From: Nitratireductor indicus C115 | Lineage (GTDB): Bacteria; Pseudomonadota; Alphaproteobacteria; Rhizobiales; Rhizobiaceae | NCBI RefSeq assembly: GCF_000300515.1 | Contig: NZ_AMSI01000010.1 | Coordinates: 62,001-126,000 of the forward strand | Reading direction: 5' to 3' | Length of the DNA: 64,000 bases | Shown: one piece after another, positions 27,032-35,341 of the stretch | Layout of the letters: each line of letters opens with the position of its first letter | How positions within the stretch are numbered: the first letter of the stretch is position 1 | Notes under the pieces: generated by a model | What the model was told of the DNA's origin: nothing | The model's input: the letters and a program-made list of their open reading frames with translations, nothing else | The model's database searches: none | Position numbers and translations under genes: made by a program

Positions 27032-27724
27032 ATGACGATTGAAACCCGGGAACGCACAGCGTTCCCCCGGCGGAAGATAGCTACGCGGCGCGACCTGTCG
27101 GAGCTGGCGATCCGCATCTGCGGCGAAACGGGCGCACGGTTCTACCTTATCGCGGAAGCCACATCCAATTGCGCTAGCGGCCATGTCCGCATCCTGGCTT
27201 CCAATTGGACCTTCGATACGATCGAGGATATCGGTCTGGCGGCAATCACCCGGTTGGTCGAAAGCCCGGTGGCGACCTTCCCCGGCACAGATCCCTGCCC
27301 CTGGCATCCGCAAGCGCTGGCAGCGCTTCTCGCCAGCGAAGAGATCGGTCATCTTGGCGAACACGGACACCAGGAAATCTTTCCCCTGAAGCTGCCTGCC
27401 GGCAAAAGCCGCTACGTGGCGTTGATATCAGGCGAGGTGCCAGGCGCGGTCGACACCGAGAGGCTTGCCGCAGCTCAGTTGCACCTTTCCCACACGCTCT
27501 CCGGCCTCGAGCGCCGCATGAACGATGTCGGGGAAGCCTTGTCGGAGCGCGAACGTGAATGCCTGTTCTGGGTTTCGGAAGGAAAAACCGCCGATGAGGT
27601 TTCCCTCATCATCAGCGTCTCGGCCAACACCGTGAACAGCTATGTGGCGCATGCGATTCACAAGCTCGCCGCCAACAACCGGGCCATGGCCATAGCAACC
27701 GCGATACGGCGCGGGATCATTTGA
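27032..27724 (+). CDS. visN: LuxR-type flagellar master regulator VisN
   Basis: Transcriptional regulator of 230 aa. The N-terminal about 160 residues are a sensor-like domain, and the C-terminus is a LuxR helix-turn-helix (LSERERECLFWVSEGKTADE, then VSANTVNSYVAHAIHKL). In S. meliloti VisN and VisR act together, probably as a heterodimer, at the top of the flagellar and chemotaxis cascade. This protein is a little shorter than I recall for VisN, and identification rests on the pair with VisR and the location at the head of a flagellar cluster. A CtrA-type box lies upstream. visR follows 27 nt later. Confidence 0.85.
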   Translation: MTIETRERTAFPRRKIATRRDLSELAIRICGETGARFYLIAEATSNCASGHVRILASNWTFDTIEDIGLAAITRLVESPVATFPGTDPCPWHPQALAALLASEEIGHLGEHGHQEIFPLKLPAGKSRYVALISGEVPGAVDTERLAAAQLHLSHTLSGLERRMNDVGEALSERERECLFWVSEGKTADEVSLIISVSANTVNSYVAHAIHKLAANNRAMAIATAIRRGII

Positions 27725-27751
27725 AGACTGAAAGCCAAGACCGCACCCGCC

Positions 27752-28411
27752 ATGCCAGACAATGAGACACTCGAAGACGCCGTAGACGACTTACGAAACA
27801 TCGCGCAGGAAATCGGCGCGATGAGGTTCAGCCTTTGCCTGGCCGACAAGCATGGCAACAAGGAAGTAAATTCCTTTCTTTGCGGCTCCGCATCCCCATC
27901 CGACGCGCCTCAGGCAAGCCCCTCCTGCGAGGAACTGCCAGCCCGTATCCTCGATCGGCTTGGCGACATCGCGCATCCCGTTCAATGGGGCGAAATCTCC
28001 GGGGGGACGACAACGGTTGAGAATGTCTCTGCACCAGGCGGGGAAGCAGGCATTCTCTTTCCCGTCTCCAACGAACAGCGCCGCTATGGTGCCGTGATCT
28101 TCGCCGGTGACGATATCGATCTTGCCGAAAACGAACTGGCAGGCCTGCACAGGCGCTGCTACCGCATCTTCTCCTGCGCCGTTCGCCATGAGCCAGAACC
28201 GGAAGGCAAGGCACCGCCTGCAATCAGCAAGCGGGAACTGCAATGCCTGAAACTCTCGGCCAACGGTCTGACAAGCGAGGAAATCGCCAAGCGCGTCGGC
28301 CTGTCAGTGCATACGGCCAATCAGTATCTTGCGAGCGCTACCCAGAAACTGAACGCCGTAAACCGCGTTCATGCCGTCGCAAAGGCGCTCCGCGCCGGCC
28401 TGATAGACTGA
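27752..28411 (+). CDS. visR: LuxR-type flagellar master regulator VisR
   Basis: Regulator of 219 aa and partner of VisN. It has an N-terminal sensor-like region and a C-terminal LuxR DNA-binding domain (ISKRELQCLKLSANGLTSEE, then GLSVHTANQYLASATQKLNA). In S. meliloti VisNR activates rem, whose product activates later motility genes. It is in one operon with visN and convergent with the last gene of the flhB operon (48-bp gap). Confidence 0.86.
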   Translation: MPDNETLEDAVDDLRNIAQEIGAMRFSLCLADKHGNKEVNSFLCGSASPSDAPQASPSCEELPARILDRLGDIAHPVQWGEISGGTTTVENVSAPGGEAGILFPVSNEQRRYGAVIFAGDDIDLAENELAGLHRRCYRIFSCAVRHEPEPEGKAPPAISKRELQCLKLSANGLTSEEIAKRVGLSVHTANQYLASATQKLNAVNRVHAVAKALRAGLID

Positions 28412-28459
28412 GGCTGGACCTTTTACACCAGGCTCGGCCGATGAAAACAAAAGGATGCT

Positions 28460-28900
28460 CTATCCCATCAGGAGCGGGCGTTCGGTCTTCACGATCCGCG
28501 CCGCCATCAGGGCCTTTTCCAGATAGAGGGAATTCTCCTCGGGATCTTCCGACGGGTCGTCGAAGGCCACGTAGTTGACCTCCACTGCCGCATTCTCGGC
28601 ACTGAGCTCCAGCGAACAATAGACCGTGCATCCCCCAGGCCTCAGCTCGAGATCAAGCACAATGCGGGGATTGCCCTCCCAATAAACATGCGCCTCGCAC
28701 CCATGGCCAAGCCTCAAAGTGCCCGGCATGAAATACAGCTCGGAGGCCGATTCCACGATATCGGCTATGCTCGCCATGCTTTCAAGCCGAATGAAAGCGA
28801 CATAGTCCGCGACATCGATTAGCCGAAGCTCGTTCGCCACGGCCCTAAGAGCGTTGGCGACGATGATCTCGCGCGCAGGCGAATGCGGCTGCCTGTCCAT
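28460..28900 (-). CDS. Conserved hypothetical protein at the end of the motA-flhB operon
   Basis: Acidic protein of 146 aa of unknown function. It has no signal peptide, membrane segment or recognised domain. The central part alternates beta-like segments (TLRLGHGCEAHVYWEGN, IVLDLELRPGGCTVYCSLEL) and the C-terminal half is helical. It starts 17 nt after the flhB stop on the same strand, so it is cotranscribed with motA-fliM-fliN-fliG-flhB. An uncharacterised gene at the same place is expected in related rhizobial clusters, from memory. The context suggests an accessory cytoplasmic role in flagellar assembly or control, but nothing in the sequence shows it. Confidence 0.75.
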   Translation of the reverse strand: MDRQPHSPAREIIVANALRAVANELRLIDVADYVAFIRLESMASIADIVESASELYFMPGTLRLGHGCEAHVYWEGNPRIVLDLELRPGGCTVYCSLELSAENAAVEVNYVAFDDPSEDPEENSLYLEKALMAARIVKTERPLLMG

Positions 28901-28917
28901 GTTCCATCCTTGCTGAA

Positions 28918-29988
28918 CTATGCTCTCCCCCCAGCCTGGTAGACGCGGCGGACAAGCTCCGCCACAGCCTTGTAGAACTGAGTGGGAATAAGGTTATCAA
29001 TCGAAACTTGTTTGTACATGGAGCGGGCGAGTGCCGGCTCCTCAAACACGGGAATGTTGTGCTGCTCCGCGATCTCCCTGATCTTCAGGGCGATCAGATC
29101 CTGCCCCTTGGCCACGACCGTGGGCGCAGCATCCACGTCACGGCGATAGCGCAACGCGATTGCGAAATGGGTCGGGTTGGCAATCACCAGCGTCGCCTGC
29201 GGTACAGCCGCGATCATACGCTGGCGGGCGCGGTCTCGCGCCAGGGAACGCAGGCGCGATTTGACGATCGGATCGCCCTCGGTCTGCTTCACCTCGTCCT
29301 TCACCTCCTGGCGCGACATACGCAGATCCTGCCGCCACTGGAAGCGGGACCAGAAGATATCGGCAACCGCAATGACGGCGACGACCAGCGTCACCACGAC
29401 CAGGCACTCCACCGCGATATCGCGGATGACAGAGGTGAAATCGACAGGATTGGTGATCATGCCTGCCAGAAGGCGCGTTTCGGCCGAACGCATCGCGAAG
29501 ATGAGGAACCCGCCCGCGACCAGCAGTTTGCCGAGCGACTTCAGAAACTCGACAAACCCCTTCTTGCCGAAGATGCGTCCCCAGCCCTCCTTGAGTGAAA
29601 TTCGGGAAAGCTTCGGCTGGATACGGTCGAGAACGAAACGCGGCGTGTTTTGCAAAACCGAAGCGGAAACGCCTGCAATCACCAGCATCACCATCACAAG
29701 GCCCACCACCTTGGCGATTTCAACGAAGACGAGTTGATAAATCGCGATGGCGTCGGCCTGGGTTTCGAGCTTCCAGCCATCGGCCCGCTCGAGGAAGATC
29801 GATAGGAAACCGCCCAGCCGGATCGCACTGTCCTGCGCGAAAAAGATGGTGAAAGCCAGAATGGCGAGGAAGGAGGCAAAGACCGGCGCTTCTTTCGAGA
29901 AGGGCAACTGGCCCTTCTCGATCGTGTCGCGGATTTTCTTCTCCGTCGCCTCTTCTGTTTTGCTTTCTTTATCGCTTCCTTCGGACAT
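28918..29988 (-). CDS. flhB: Flagellar export apparatus protein FlhB
   Basis: Inner-membrane component of the flagellar type III export gate, 356 aa. It has the short N-terminal cytoplasmic stretch rich in E and K (KTEEATEKKIRDT), four hydrophobic spans, and a C-terminal cytoplasmic domain with the autocleavage motif NPTH followed by FAIALRY. Autocleavage at N-P-T-H switches substrate specificity from rod/hook to filament proteins. The gene lies between fliG and a hypothetical gene in the minus-strand operon. Confidence 0.95.
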   Translation of the reverse strand: MSEGSDKESKTEEATEKKIRDTIEKGQLPFSKEAPVFASFLAILAFTIFFAQDSAIRLGGFLSIFLERADGWKLETQADAIAIYQLVFVEIAKVVGLVMVMLVIAGVSASVLQNTPRFVLDRIQPKLSRISLKEGWGRIFGKKGFVEFLKSLGKLLVAGGFLIFAMRSAETRLLAGMITNPVDFTSVIRDIAVECLVVVTLVVAVIAVADIFWSRFQWRQDLRMSRQEVKDEVKQTEGDPIVKSRLRSLARDRARQRMIAAVPQATLVIANPTHFAIALRYRRDVDAAPTVVAKGQDLIALKIREIAEQHNIPVFEEPALARSMYKQVSIDNLIPTQFYKAVAELVRRVYQAGGRA

Positions 29989-30005
29989 GTGCGCCCGCCA
30001 GCTGG

Positions 30006-30060
30006 AGCAATTTCAATCGAAACGGGGTCGTGTTTCCACGAAACGATGCTTCGGCCTAGG
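30006..30060. repeat. Possible degenerate copy of the three-hairpin repeat
   Basis: The fliG-flhB gap contains GAGCAATTTCAATC at its start and GTTTCCACGAAAC followed by GATGC...CCTAG at its end. These resemble the start, third hairpin and end of the repeat at 8819-8921. The middle is missing or diverged, so the relationship is tentative. Confidence 0.3.
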
Positions 30061-31063
30061 CGGCTGCCTTTTGCATGCCCGGCAGCTCGAACACACCTTG
30101 CTGGGCAAGCTGAACGGCCGAGGACGAGATGCGCTTGCGCGCATCCATCACAGCGTCCATGGCGATATCGTCATTGCCGGCTGCAAGCTCTGCCTCAATC
30201 ATTCGGCGCGTGCGCTGACCGAGCGCCGACAGCACCGCGTCCACCGTATCCATGTCCGCTCCGCGCAGGGCAAGAGTGACCATGTCGGCGGCAAGCCCGT
30301 CGAAGAGCGCCACCCGCGCCTTCTGCGAAAGAAGCACGATTTCCTCGAAGCTGAAGAGCTGCGAACGGATCGCGTCCACATCGCTGCTGCCCGCGAGTTC
30401 CAATTCATGGATCATCTCGTCGGCCTGCGACTTGTCGAGCTCGTTAAGCAGGCTCGCGACACGGGTCAGGCCAGCGCCGGAATCGCGTCCATTGCGCATG
30501 GAGACAAGCAGATCGCCGAGGCGCTTTTCGATCAGCTTCTTGGCCGGCGCCGGCATGTCGCCGGTTGAAGCCATACGGCTGAGAACGGCAGAACGCAGCG
30601 TCTTGTCGAGCATGACCAGAACCTTTGCCGCCGACGAGGGCGCAATGCTGGCAAGGATGACGGCAAGCACTTGCGGGTGCTCATCGGAAAGAATTTCGAC
30701 GAGCCGCTCCGGCTCAAGCTTCTCCAGCTCCCGCCAGACTTCCTCCGCATTGTTCGTTTCAGGATTGCCGCGCCCCATGAGGAGGTTCATTTCCTCTTCG
30801 GAGAGCGTTTCGGTCAAAATGGTGTCCATGCTGTCGGCAGAATCCAGAAGGCCCGCACCTTCGGTGAAATGCGCCTCGAATTCGGACACGACTGCCTCGA
30901 GCTGGGCTTGGGGAATGGTGCGCAGAAGCCGCGCCCCGTCCATCAGGGCCTTGAGCTCATCCTGCTTGAAGAATTTAAGCAGCTTGCCTGCGGAAGGCTT
31001 GCCCATCGCCACCAGAATGGCAGCCGCCTTCTGCGGCTGCGTCAAGGTCAACATCTCAGTCAT
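30056..31063 (-). CDS. fliG: Flagellar motor switch protein FliG
   Basis: Switch-complex protein of 335 aa at the cytoplasmic face of the basal body, which couples stator force to rotation. FliG landmarks are TQPQKAAAILVAMGKPSAGK at the N-terminus, EHPQVLAVILASIAPSSAAK in the middle domain and the charged torque helix region DMDTVDAVLSALGQRTRRMI in the C-terminal domain. The ATG at 31063 has GGGAG about 10 nt upstream. A TTG at 31084 would add seven residues. It is followed by flhB and preceded by fliN in the motA-fliM-fliN-fliG-flhB operon. Confidence 0.94.
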   Translation of the reverse strand: MTEMLTLTQPQKAAAILVAMGKPSAGKLLKFFKQDELKALMDGARLLRTIPQAQLEAVVSEFEAHFTEGAGLLDSADSMDTILTETLSEEEMNLLMGRGNPETNNAEEVWRELEKLEPERLVEILSDEHPQVLAVILASIAPSSAAKVLVMLDKTLRSAVLSRMASTGDMPAPAKKLIEKRLGDLLVSMRNGRDSGAGLTRVASLLNELDKSQADEMIHELELAGSSDVDAIRSQLFSFEEIVLLSQKARVALFDGLAADMVTLALRGADMDTVDAVLSALGQRTRRMIEAELAAGNDDIAMDAVMDARKRISSSAVQLAQQGVFELPGMQKAAA

Positions 31064-31096
31064 CGCCGAAACTTCTCCCGCCAATCTTCCGAAAAA

Positions 31097-31468
31097 TCAC
31101 TCGCCACCGGCGATCTCGGTCAGTTTCACCCCGAAACGCGACGGATCGTCATCGACCAGCGTGATCTCGCCACGCGCAATGCGCCGGCCATTGACCACGA
31201 TCTCGACGGGTTCGCCGATGCGCCGGTTGAGCGATACGGTCGAGCCCTTCTTCAACGCCATGAGTTGCGAAACCGGCATCTCCGCCGTGCCAAGCACGAT
31301 CTGCACCTCCACGGGAATACCCATGATGAGGTCATGGTTGGCGCTGCCTGCCTCGGCAGAACCCGTTCCCCGCGGCGCTTCCTCGTGCAACACGTCCTTG
31401 AGTTGTTCGATGGCCTTGTTGAGTTCCTCGTCGCCGTCCTGTTGCGGCGTGGGCTCGGCAGTGCTCAT
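31097..31468 (-). CDS. fliN: Flagellar motor switch protein FliN
   Basis: C-ring protein of 123 aa. The N-terminal 40 residues are acidic and variable, and the C-terminal SpoA-type domain is typical: [20 protein letters not shown], then [20 protein letters not shown] and the ending [19 protein letters not shown]. The ATG at 31468 has GGAG 7 nt upstream, and a TTG at 31483 is less likely. It forms the lower C-ring with FliM, encoded just upstream, and FliG, encoded just downstream. Confidence 0.93.
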   Translation of the reverse strand: MSTAEPTPQQDGDEELNKAIEQLKDVLHEEAPRGTGSAEAGSANHDLIMGIPVEVQIVLGTAEMPVSQLMALKKGSTVSLNRRIGEPVEIVVNGRRIARGEITLVDDDPSRFGVKLTEIAGGE

Positions 31469-31498
31469 GATTGTCTCCTTCACCGCATCCTGCGGCGC

Positions 31499-32455
31499 CT
31501 AAAGCGCCAGCAAACCTTCAACGACATCCTTGCGGGCATCGAAGGGCTGTTTGATCCTGACCGTGTAGTGATGTCCCGATTTGCCGAAATCGCACAGGAA
31601 CACATCCCTGTCGCGAACGGCCAGACGAACCTCCGGCTGATTGCCGTCGTCGAATTCGATCACCTGTCCCTCATGCAGTGAGGCAAGCTCGCCGAGCGCC
31701 ATGCTGATCAGGGGGATGGTCGCCTTCACCTTCACCGTCGAGCGCATCACCTCGTCATTGAAGCGATGGGTCCAGTCGGCGGCTTCGGCATCGCCCGCAC
31801 GTTTGTCCTGCGGTCCGGCAGTGCGCATTTCGAGGATAAGCCTTTGCGGCATCCATGCCGTCAGCACGCCGCCGCTCTCTTCTCCGCCAAGCGAGAAGCG
31901 CACCCGCACGCCAGGACCATCACGCACCACGAAGCGGCGAAAATCGAGCCCCGACTGCAACTTGGACAAAGGCATGCGCAACCCCAGGGACCTGCTGCCC
32001 GTGCCGTTCAGCGCCTTGGCAAAAGCCTCGAAGGCGAGCGCTGCCACATCCCGCTCGATTGCGGATGGTGGCCTTTCGATAGGTGCGGCCGGCAGGTCCG
32101 GATCCCCGCCGAACAAGGCGCTGACCAGAATGGAGATGGCACGCGGGTTAAGCCGCATCGAAAGGGCATCGCCAGAAATTTCCGCCGGCACCACGACAAG
32201 AGCGTCGCAGCAGTTTTCCTCCGGCTTCAGCTCGGCAAGACGAACGATCTCGATATCGAGTATGTCGACGGCAATCGGTGAAGCGAATTTGTCGTGAAAT
32301 GCGTCAAGCACCGGCGCAAGCGCGCGCGTCGCGCAGGCACGCGCCGCCTCGATCACGCGATGGGGCTCGCCCGTGGCACCCACCAGCCGCTCGACGACCA
32401 GTGCACGCATCAGTTCGGGATTGTCGGTCAGCGCCATCTGTGGCTGCCTTTCCAT
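31499..32455 (-). CDS. fliM: Flagellar motor switch protein FliM
   Basis: C-ring protein of 318 aa, rather diverged as is usual in rhizobia. The middle domain is CheC-like and the C-terminus is a SpoA domain (ATIPLISMALGELASLHEGQ, then VRLAVRDRDVFLCDFGKSGH). A classic N-terminal CheY-binding segment is not obvious. Two ATGs, at 32455 and 32437, are possible; neither has a strong ribosome binding site, and the second has GGAAAGG about 9 nt upstream. It lies between motA and fliN, which supports the call as much as the sequence does. Confidence 0.86.
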   Translation of the reverse strand: MERQPQMALTDNPELMRALVVERLVGATGEPHRVIEAARACATRALAPVLDAFHDKFASPIAVDILDIEIVRLAELKPEENCCDALVVVPAEISGDALSMRLNPRAISILVSALFGGDPDLPAAPIERPPSAIERDVAALAFEAFAKALNGTGSRSLGLRMPLSKLQSGLDFRRFVVRDGPGVRVRFSLGGEESGGVLTAWMPQRLILEMRTAGPQDKRAGDAEAADWTHRFNDEVMRSTVKVKATIPLISMALGELASLHEGQVIEFDDGNQPEVRLAVRDRDVFLCDFGKSGHHYTVRIKQPFDARKDVVEGLLAL

Positions 32456-32468
32456 TCACGCATTCGCA

Positions 32469-33347
32469 TCACGCCGCCTGCTTCTCCGCACCGCCACCGG
32501 GATTCATCGTGCTCTGCTCGACGGCATCGATGGACGGACGGTCGTAGGCCGAAATCGTCTTGCGACCGAACTCCAGGGCCACCTGCGGCAGCGATCCGTT
32601 CATGTAGGCCAGCAATGTCTGCTTCACGATGACATAGAGACGGTTCTTCTTTTCGCGAACGATCTTGATCTTGGTCGCAATGGGGCCGACCACCGCATAG
32701 GACATGAAGATGCCCAGGAAGGTTCCCACAAGGGCCGCGCCCACCAGCCCGCCCAGAATTTCCGGCGGTTGGTCGATAGCGCCCATGGCCTTTACCACGC
32801 CGAGAACGGCCGCGACGATGCCGAGCGCCGGCAGGCCTTCAGACATGGCGACCAGAGCATGGTAGGATTTCAGCTTGTCGCGGCGAATGGTCTGGATTTC
32901 CTCATCCATCAACGCCTCGATCTCGAAGGGCCGCGCATTGCCGATGATGATGATGCGGCAATAATCGCAGATAAAGTTCGTCAGGTCCTTGTTCTTGATA
33001 ACCGTCGGATAGGCTTGGAAGATCGTGGACTCTTCAGGATTGTCGATATGAGCCTCGACCTCGCTGCGCGACTTGGTGCGCAGTTCGCGCATCAGGCTGT
33101 GCAGGACACCGAGCGTCTCCAGATATTCCGTTTCCTTCGGAACCGCGCCCTTGAGAGCCTCGCCACAGGCCTTGGCCGTGTCCTTCACGGTGGACATGGG
33201 ATTTGCCACCAGGAACGTTCCCAACGCCGCACCGCAGATGATCACGGCTTCCCATGGCTGGATGAGCACATCAATGTGTCCGCCCATCGCCATGAAGCCG
33301 CCGATCACGCAGCCGAGCGTCACCACCAATCCGATAATAATGCCCAT
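32469..33347 (-). CDS. motA: Flagellar stator protein MotA
   Basis: Inner-membrane stator subunit of 292 aa with four spans. The start [20 protein letters not shown], the cytoplasmic loop with charged residues ([20 protein letters not shown]) and the C-terminal pair of spans ([40 protein letters not shown]) are typical for proton-driven MotA. Together with MotB (gene at 48024) it forms the proton channel. It heads the minus-strand operon motA-fliM-fliN-fliG-flhB and is divergent from the DUF1217 gene, with a 146-bp gap. Confidence 0.95.
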   Translation of the reverse strand: MGIIIGLVVTLGCVIGGFMAMGGHIDVLIQPWEAVIICGAALGTFLVANPMSTVKDTAKACGEALKGAVPKETEYLETLGVLHSLMRELRTKSRSEVEAHIDNPEESTIFQAYPTVIKNKDLTNFICDYCRIIIIGNARPFEIEALMDEEIQTIRRDKLKSYHALVAMSEGLPALGIVAAVLGVVKAMGAIDQPPEILGGLVGAALVGTFLGIFMSYAVVGPIATKIKIVREKKNRLYVIVKQTLLAYMNGSLPQVALEFGRKTISAYDRPSIDAVEQSTMNPGGGAEKQAA

Positions 33348-33493
33348 CTAACCCGCCATCTTCCATTGGCCTTTTCTCCGTCGTAGCGCGCCTGCCTTGT
33401 GTGAGGCTGAATGCCCGTGCGGGGAACCGAAAGCCTCGCGCAAGACTGGCGAATTACTCTGCCTCCACCAATGATGGCGGAGACTGCGCCCCG

Positions 33494-34615
33494 ATGAACA
33501 CCTTGCTGAGCTTCAACCTGATAACGCGCGACCTATCGAGTTCGATGGAACGCATCCAGTCGCAACCGATGATCAAGCGCGAGACCGAGTATTACCAGGA
33601 GAACATTGGCAAGGTGACGTCGATCGAGGAATTCGTTTCGGACGATCGTCTCTTCCGCTACGCCATGAAGGCCCACGGGCTGGAAGACATGGCCTATGCG
33701 AAAGCCTTCATGGTCAAGGTTCTGGAGGAAGGCATCAGCGATCCGGAGAGCTTCGCCAACAAGCTTACCGACAAGCGCTATGTCGAATTCGCCCGCACCT
33801 ACAATTTCGTTGCCGGCGGTGCGACCACGACAAGTTACGTTCCGGCCCAGACCGGCACCATAGACAAATATCTCAGTGTCGCCATTGGTAATGGCGTCAG
33901 CACCAACGACCCCCAGCTCCTCGACGACATCAACTACTACCTGTCGAAAATCGTCGACGTTAAATCCGCAGACGATCTCATTGCCGACAACCGGCTCCTG
34001 AGCGTGGCCATGCTCGCCCACGGCTTCACAACGGAAGACACCGTCAGCAAGCAGACCATCAAGGAAGTGCTTGAAGGCGGCATCGACAATGCCGACAGCC
34101 CGGCCAACAAGCTTGAGGACAAACGCTTCGCAGCCCTCGCCACGACCTTCAATTTCGCCCGCTACGGCGAGGACACCACCACCTACAACATCGCCTTGTC
34201 CCCCACGGTCGAGAAGTATGTGCGCCAGAGCCTCGAGGAGAACGCCGGCGAACAGAACGAAGGTGTACGGCTTGCGCTCTATTTCCAGCGCAAGGCACCC
34301 GCACTCACCTCCTACTACGAAATTCTCGCCGACAAGGCGCTGGCGCAGGTCGTTCGCACAGCGCTCGGATTCCCTTCCTCCCTGGCTCAGGCGGACATCG
34401 ACAAGCAGGTCGAGATGATCAAGGAGCGTGTCGACCTCACCGATTTCGCCGATCCCGAGAAGCTCGACAATTTCCTGAAGCGCTTCACGACCATGTGGGA
34501 GATCGAAAACCCGACAAGCTCCCTCCAGACCTCTATTGCCGCGCTTTTCACCCAGCCGGCCGAATACGGCATCTCGACCGACATGCTGCTGACCATCGCG
34601 CAAATGAAGAGGTAG
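33494..34615 (+). CDS. DUF1217 protein of the flagellar cluster with three internal repeats
   Basis: Protein of 373 aa of unknown function, matching the DUF1217 family found in rhizobial flagellar loci. Three diverged repeats are visible, at about residues 27-107, 140-224 and 255-337. In the first two the pattern is I-E/D-D-x-x-D-x-R-L then AMxAHG, xxKLxDKRxxxxAxTxNF. There is no signal peptide or membrane span. The ATG at 33494 is preferred over an upstream ATG at 33401 because the extension is arginine-rich and not family-like. It is first in a long plus-strand run with flgF and fliI, so a structural or export-linked flagellar role is likely. Confidence 0.85.
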   Translation: MNTLLSFNLITRDLSSSMERIQSQPMIKRETEYYQENIGKVTSIEEFVSDDRLFRYAMKAHGLEDMAYAKAFMVKVLEEGISDPESFANKLTDKRYVEFARTYNFVAGGATTTSYVPAQTGTIDKYLSVAIGNGVSTNDPQLLDDINYYLSKIVDVKSADDLIADNRLLSVAMLAHGFTTEDTVSKQTIKEVLEGGIDNADSPANKLEDKRFAALATTFNFARYGEDTTTYNIALSPTVEKYVRQSLEENAGEQNEGVRLALYFQRKAPALTSYYEILADKALAQVVRTALGFPSSLAQADIDKQVEMIKERVDLTDFADPEKLDNFLKRFTTMWEIENPTSSLQTSIAALFTQPAEYGISTDMLLTIAQMKR

Positions 34616-34624
34616 CACAGCTCC

Positions 34625-35341
34625 ATGCAGACCGGACTTTACGTCGCCCTTTCCTCGCAGGTCGCGCTTGAAAAGCGTCTGGCAACGCTTGCCGACAACG
34701 TGGCCAATGCCGGCACGGCCGGCTTCCGCGCCACGTCGGTGAATTTCAAGGATATCGTCAACGGGCTTGGCCCCGAATCCGTCTCCTTCGCAGCACCCGG
34801 CAACGCTTCCGTCGACACGCGCAATGGCGGCCTGCGCGAAACCAAGAGCCCGTTCGACTTCGCGGTTCAGGGCGACGCATGGTTTGCGATAGATACGCCT
34901 GCCGGGACGGTGGTGACGCGCGACGGCCGCTTCAGCATACGTGAAACGGGAGAGCTGGTCACCGTCGAGGGTTATCCGGTGCTCGATGCGGGCGGTGCGC
35001 CACTCCTGCTCGATCCGCTCGCAGGGCCTCCCGAAGCCAGCGCCGACGGATCGCTTCGCCAGAATGGAAGGCTGATCGGCGCCATAGGCCTCTATTCCTT
35101 CACGCCCTCCCAGGATTACGCCCGCTTCGGCAATTCCGGATTTGTCGCCACCGACGCGCAGCCCGTGATCGACCAGCCGGATGTCGGTGTCGCCCAGGGC
35201 TTCATCGAGGAATCCAACGTCAACGCGGTCCACGAAATGATGAACCTCATCCAGGTCCAGCGCACGTTCGAACAGGTAACCGCCCTGATGAGCGACAGCG
35301 ACACGGCCCTTAAGGACGCGATCAAGTTACTCGGCGCATGA
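34625..35341 (+). CDS. flgF: Flagellar basal-body rod protein FlgF
   Basis: Proximal rod protein of 238 aa exported by the flagellar type III system. The N-terminus has the rod/hook pattern LADNVANAGTAGFRATSVNF and the C-terminus the helix ESNVNAVHEMMNLIQVQRTF that packs in the rod. The core includes FDFAVQGDAWFAIDTPAGTV. It ends in an ATGA overlap with fliI. Confidence 0.92.
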   Translation: MQTGLYVALSSQVALEKRLATLADNVANAGTAGFRATSVNFKDIVNGLGPESVSFAAPGNASVDTRNGGLRETKSPFDFAVQGDAWFAIDTPAGTVVTRDGRFSIRETGELVTVEGYPVLDAGGAPLLLDPLAGPPEASADGSLRQNGRLIGAIGLYSFTPSQDYARFGNSGFVATDAQPVIDQPDVGVAQGFIEESNVNAVHEMMNLIQVQRTFEQVTALMSDSDTALKDAIKLLGA

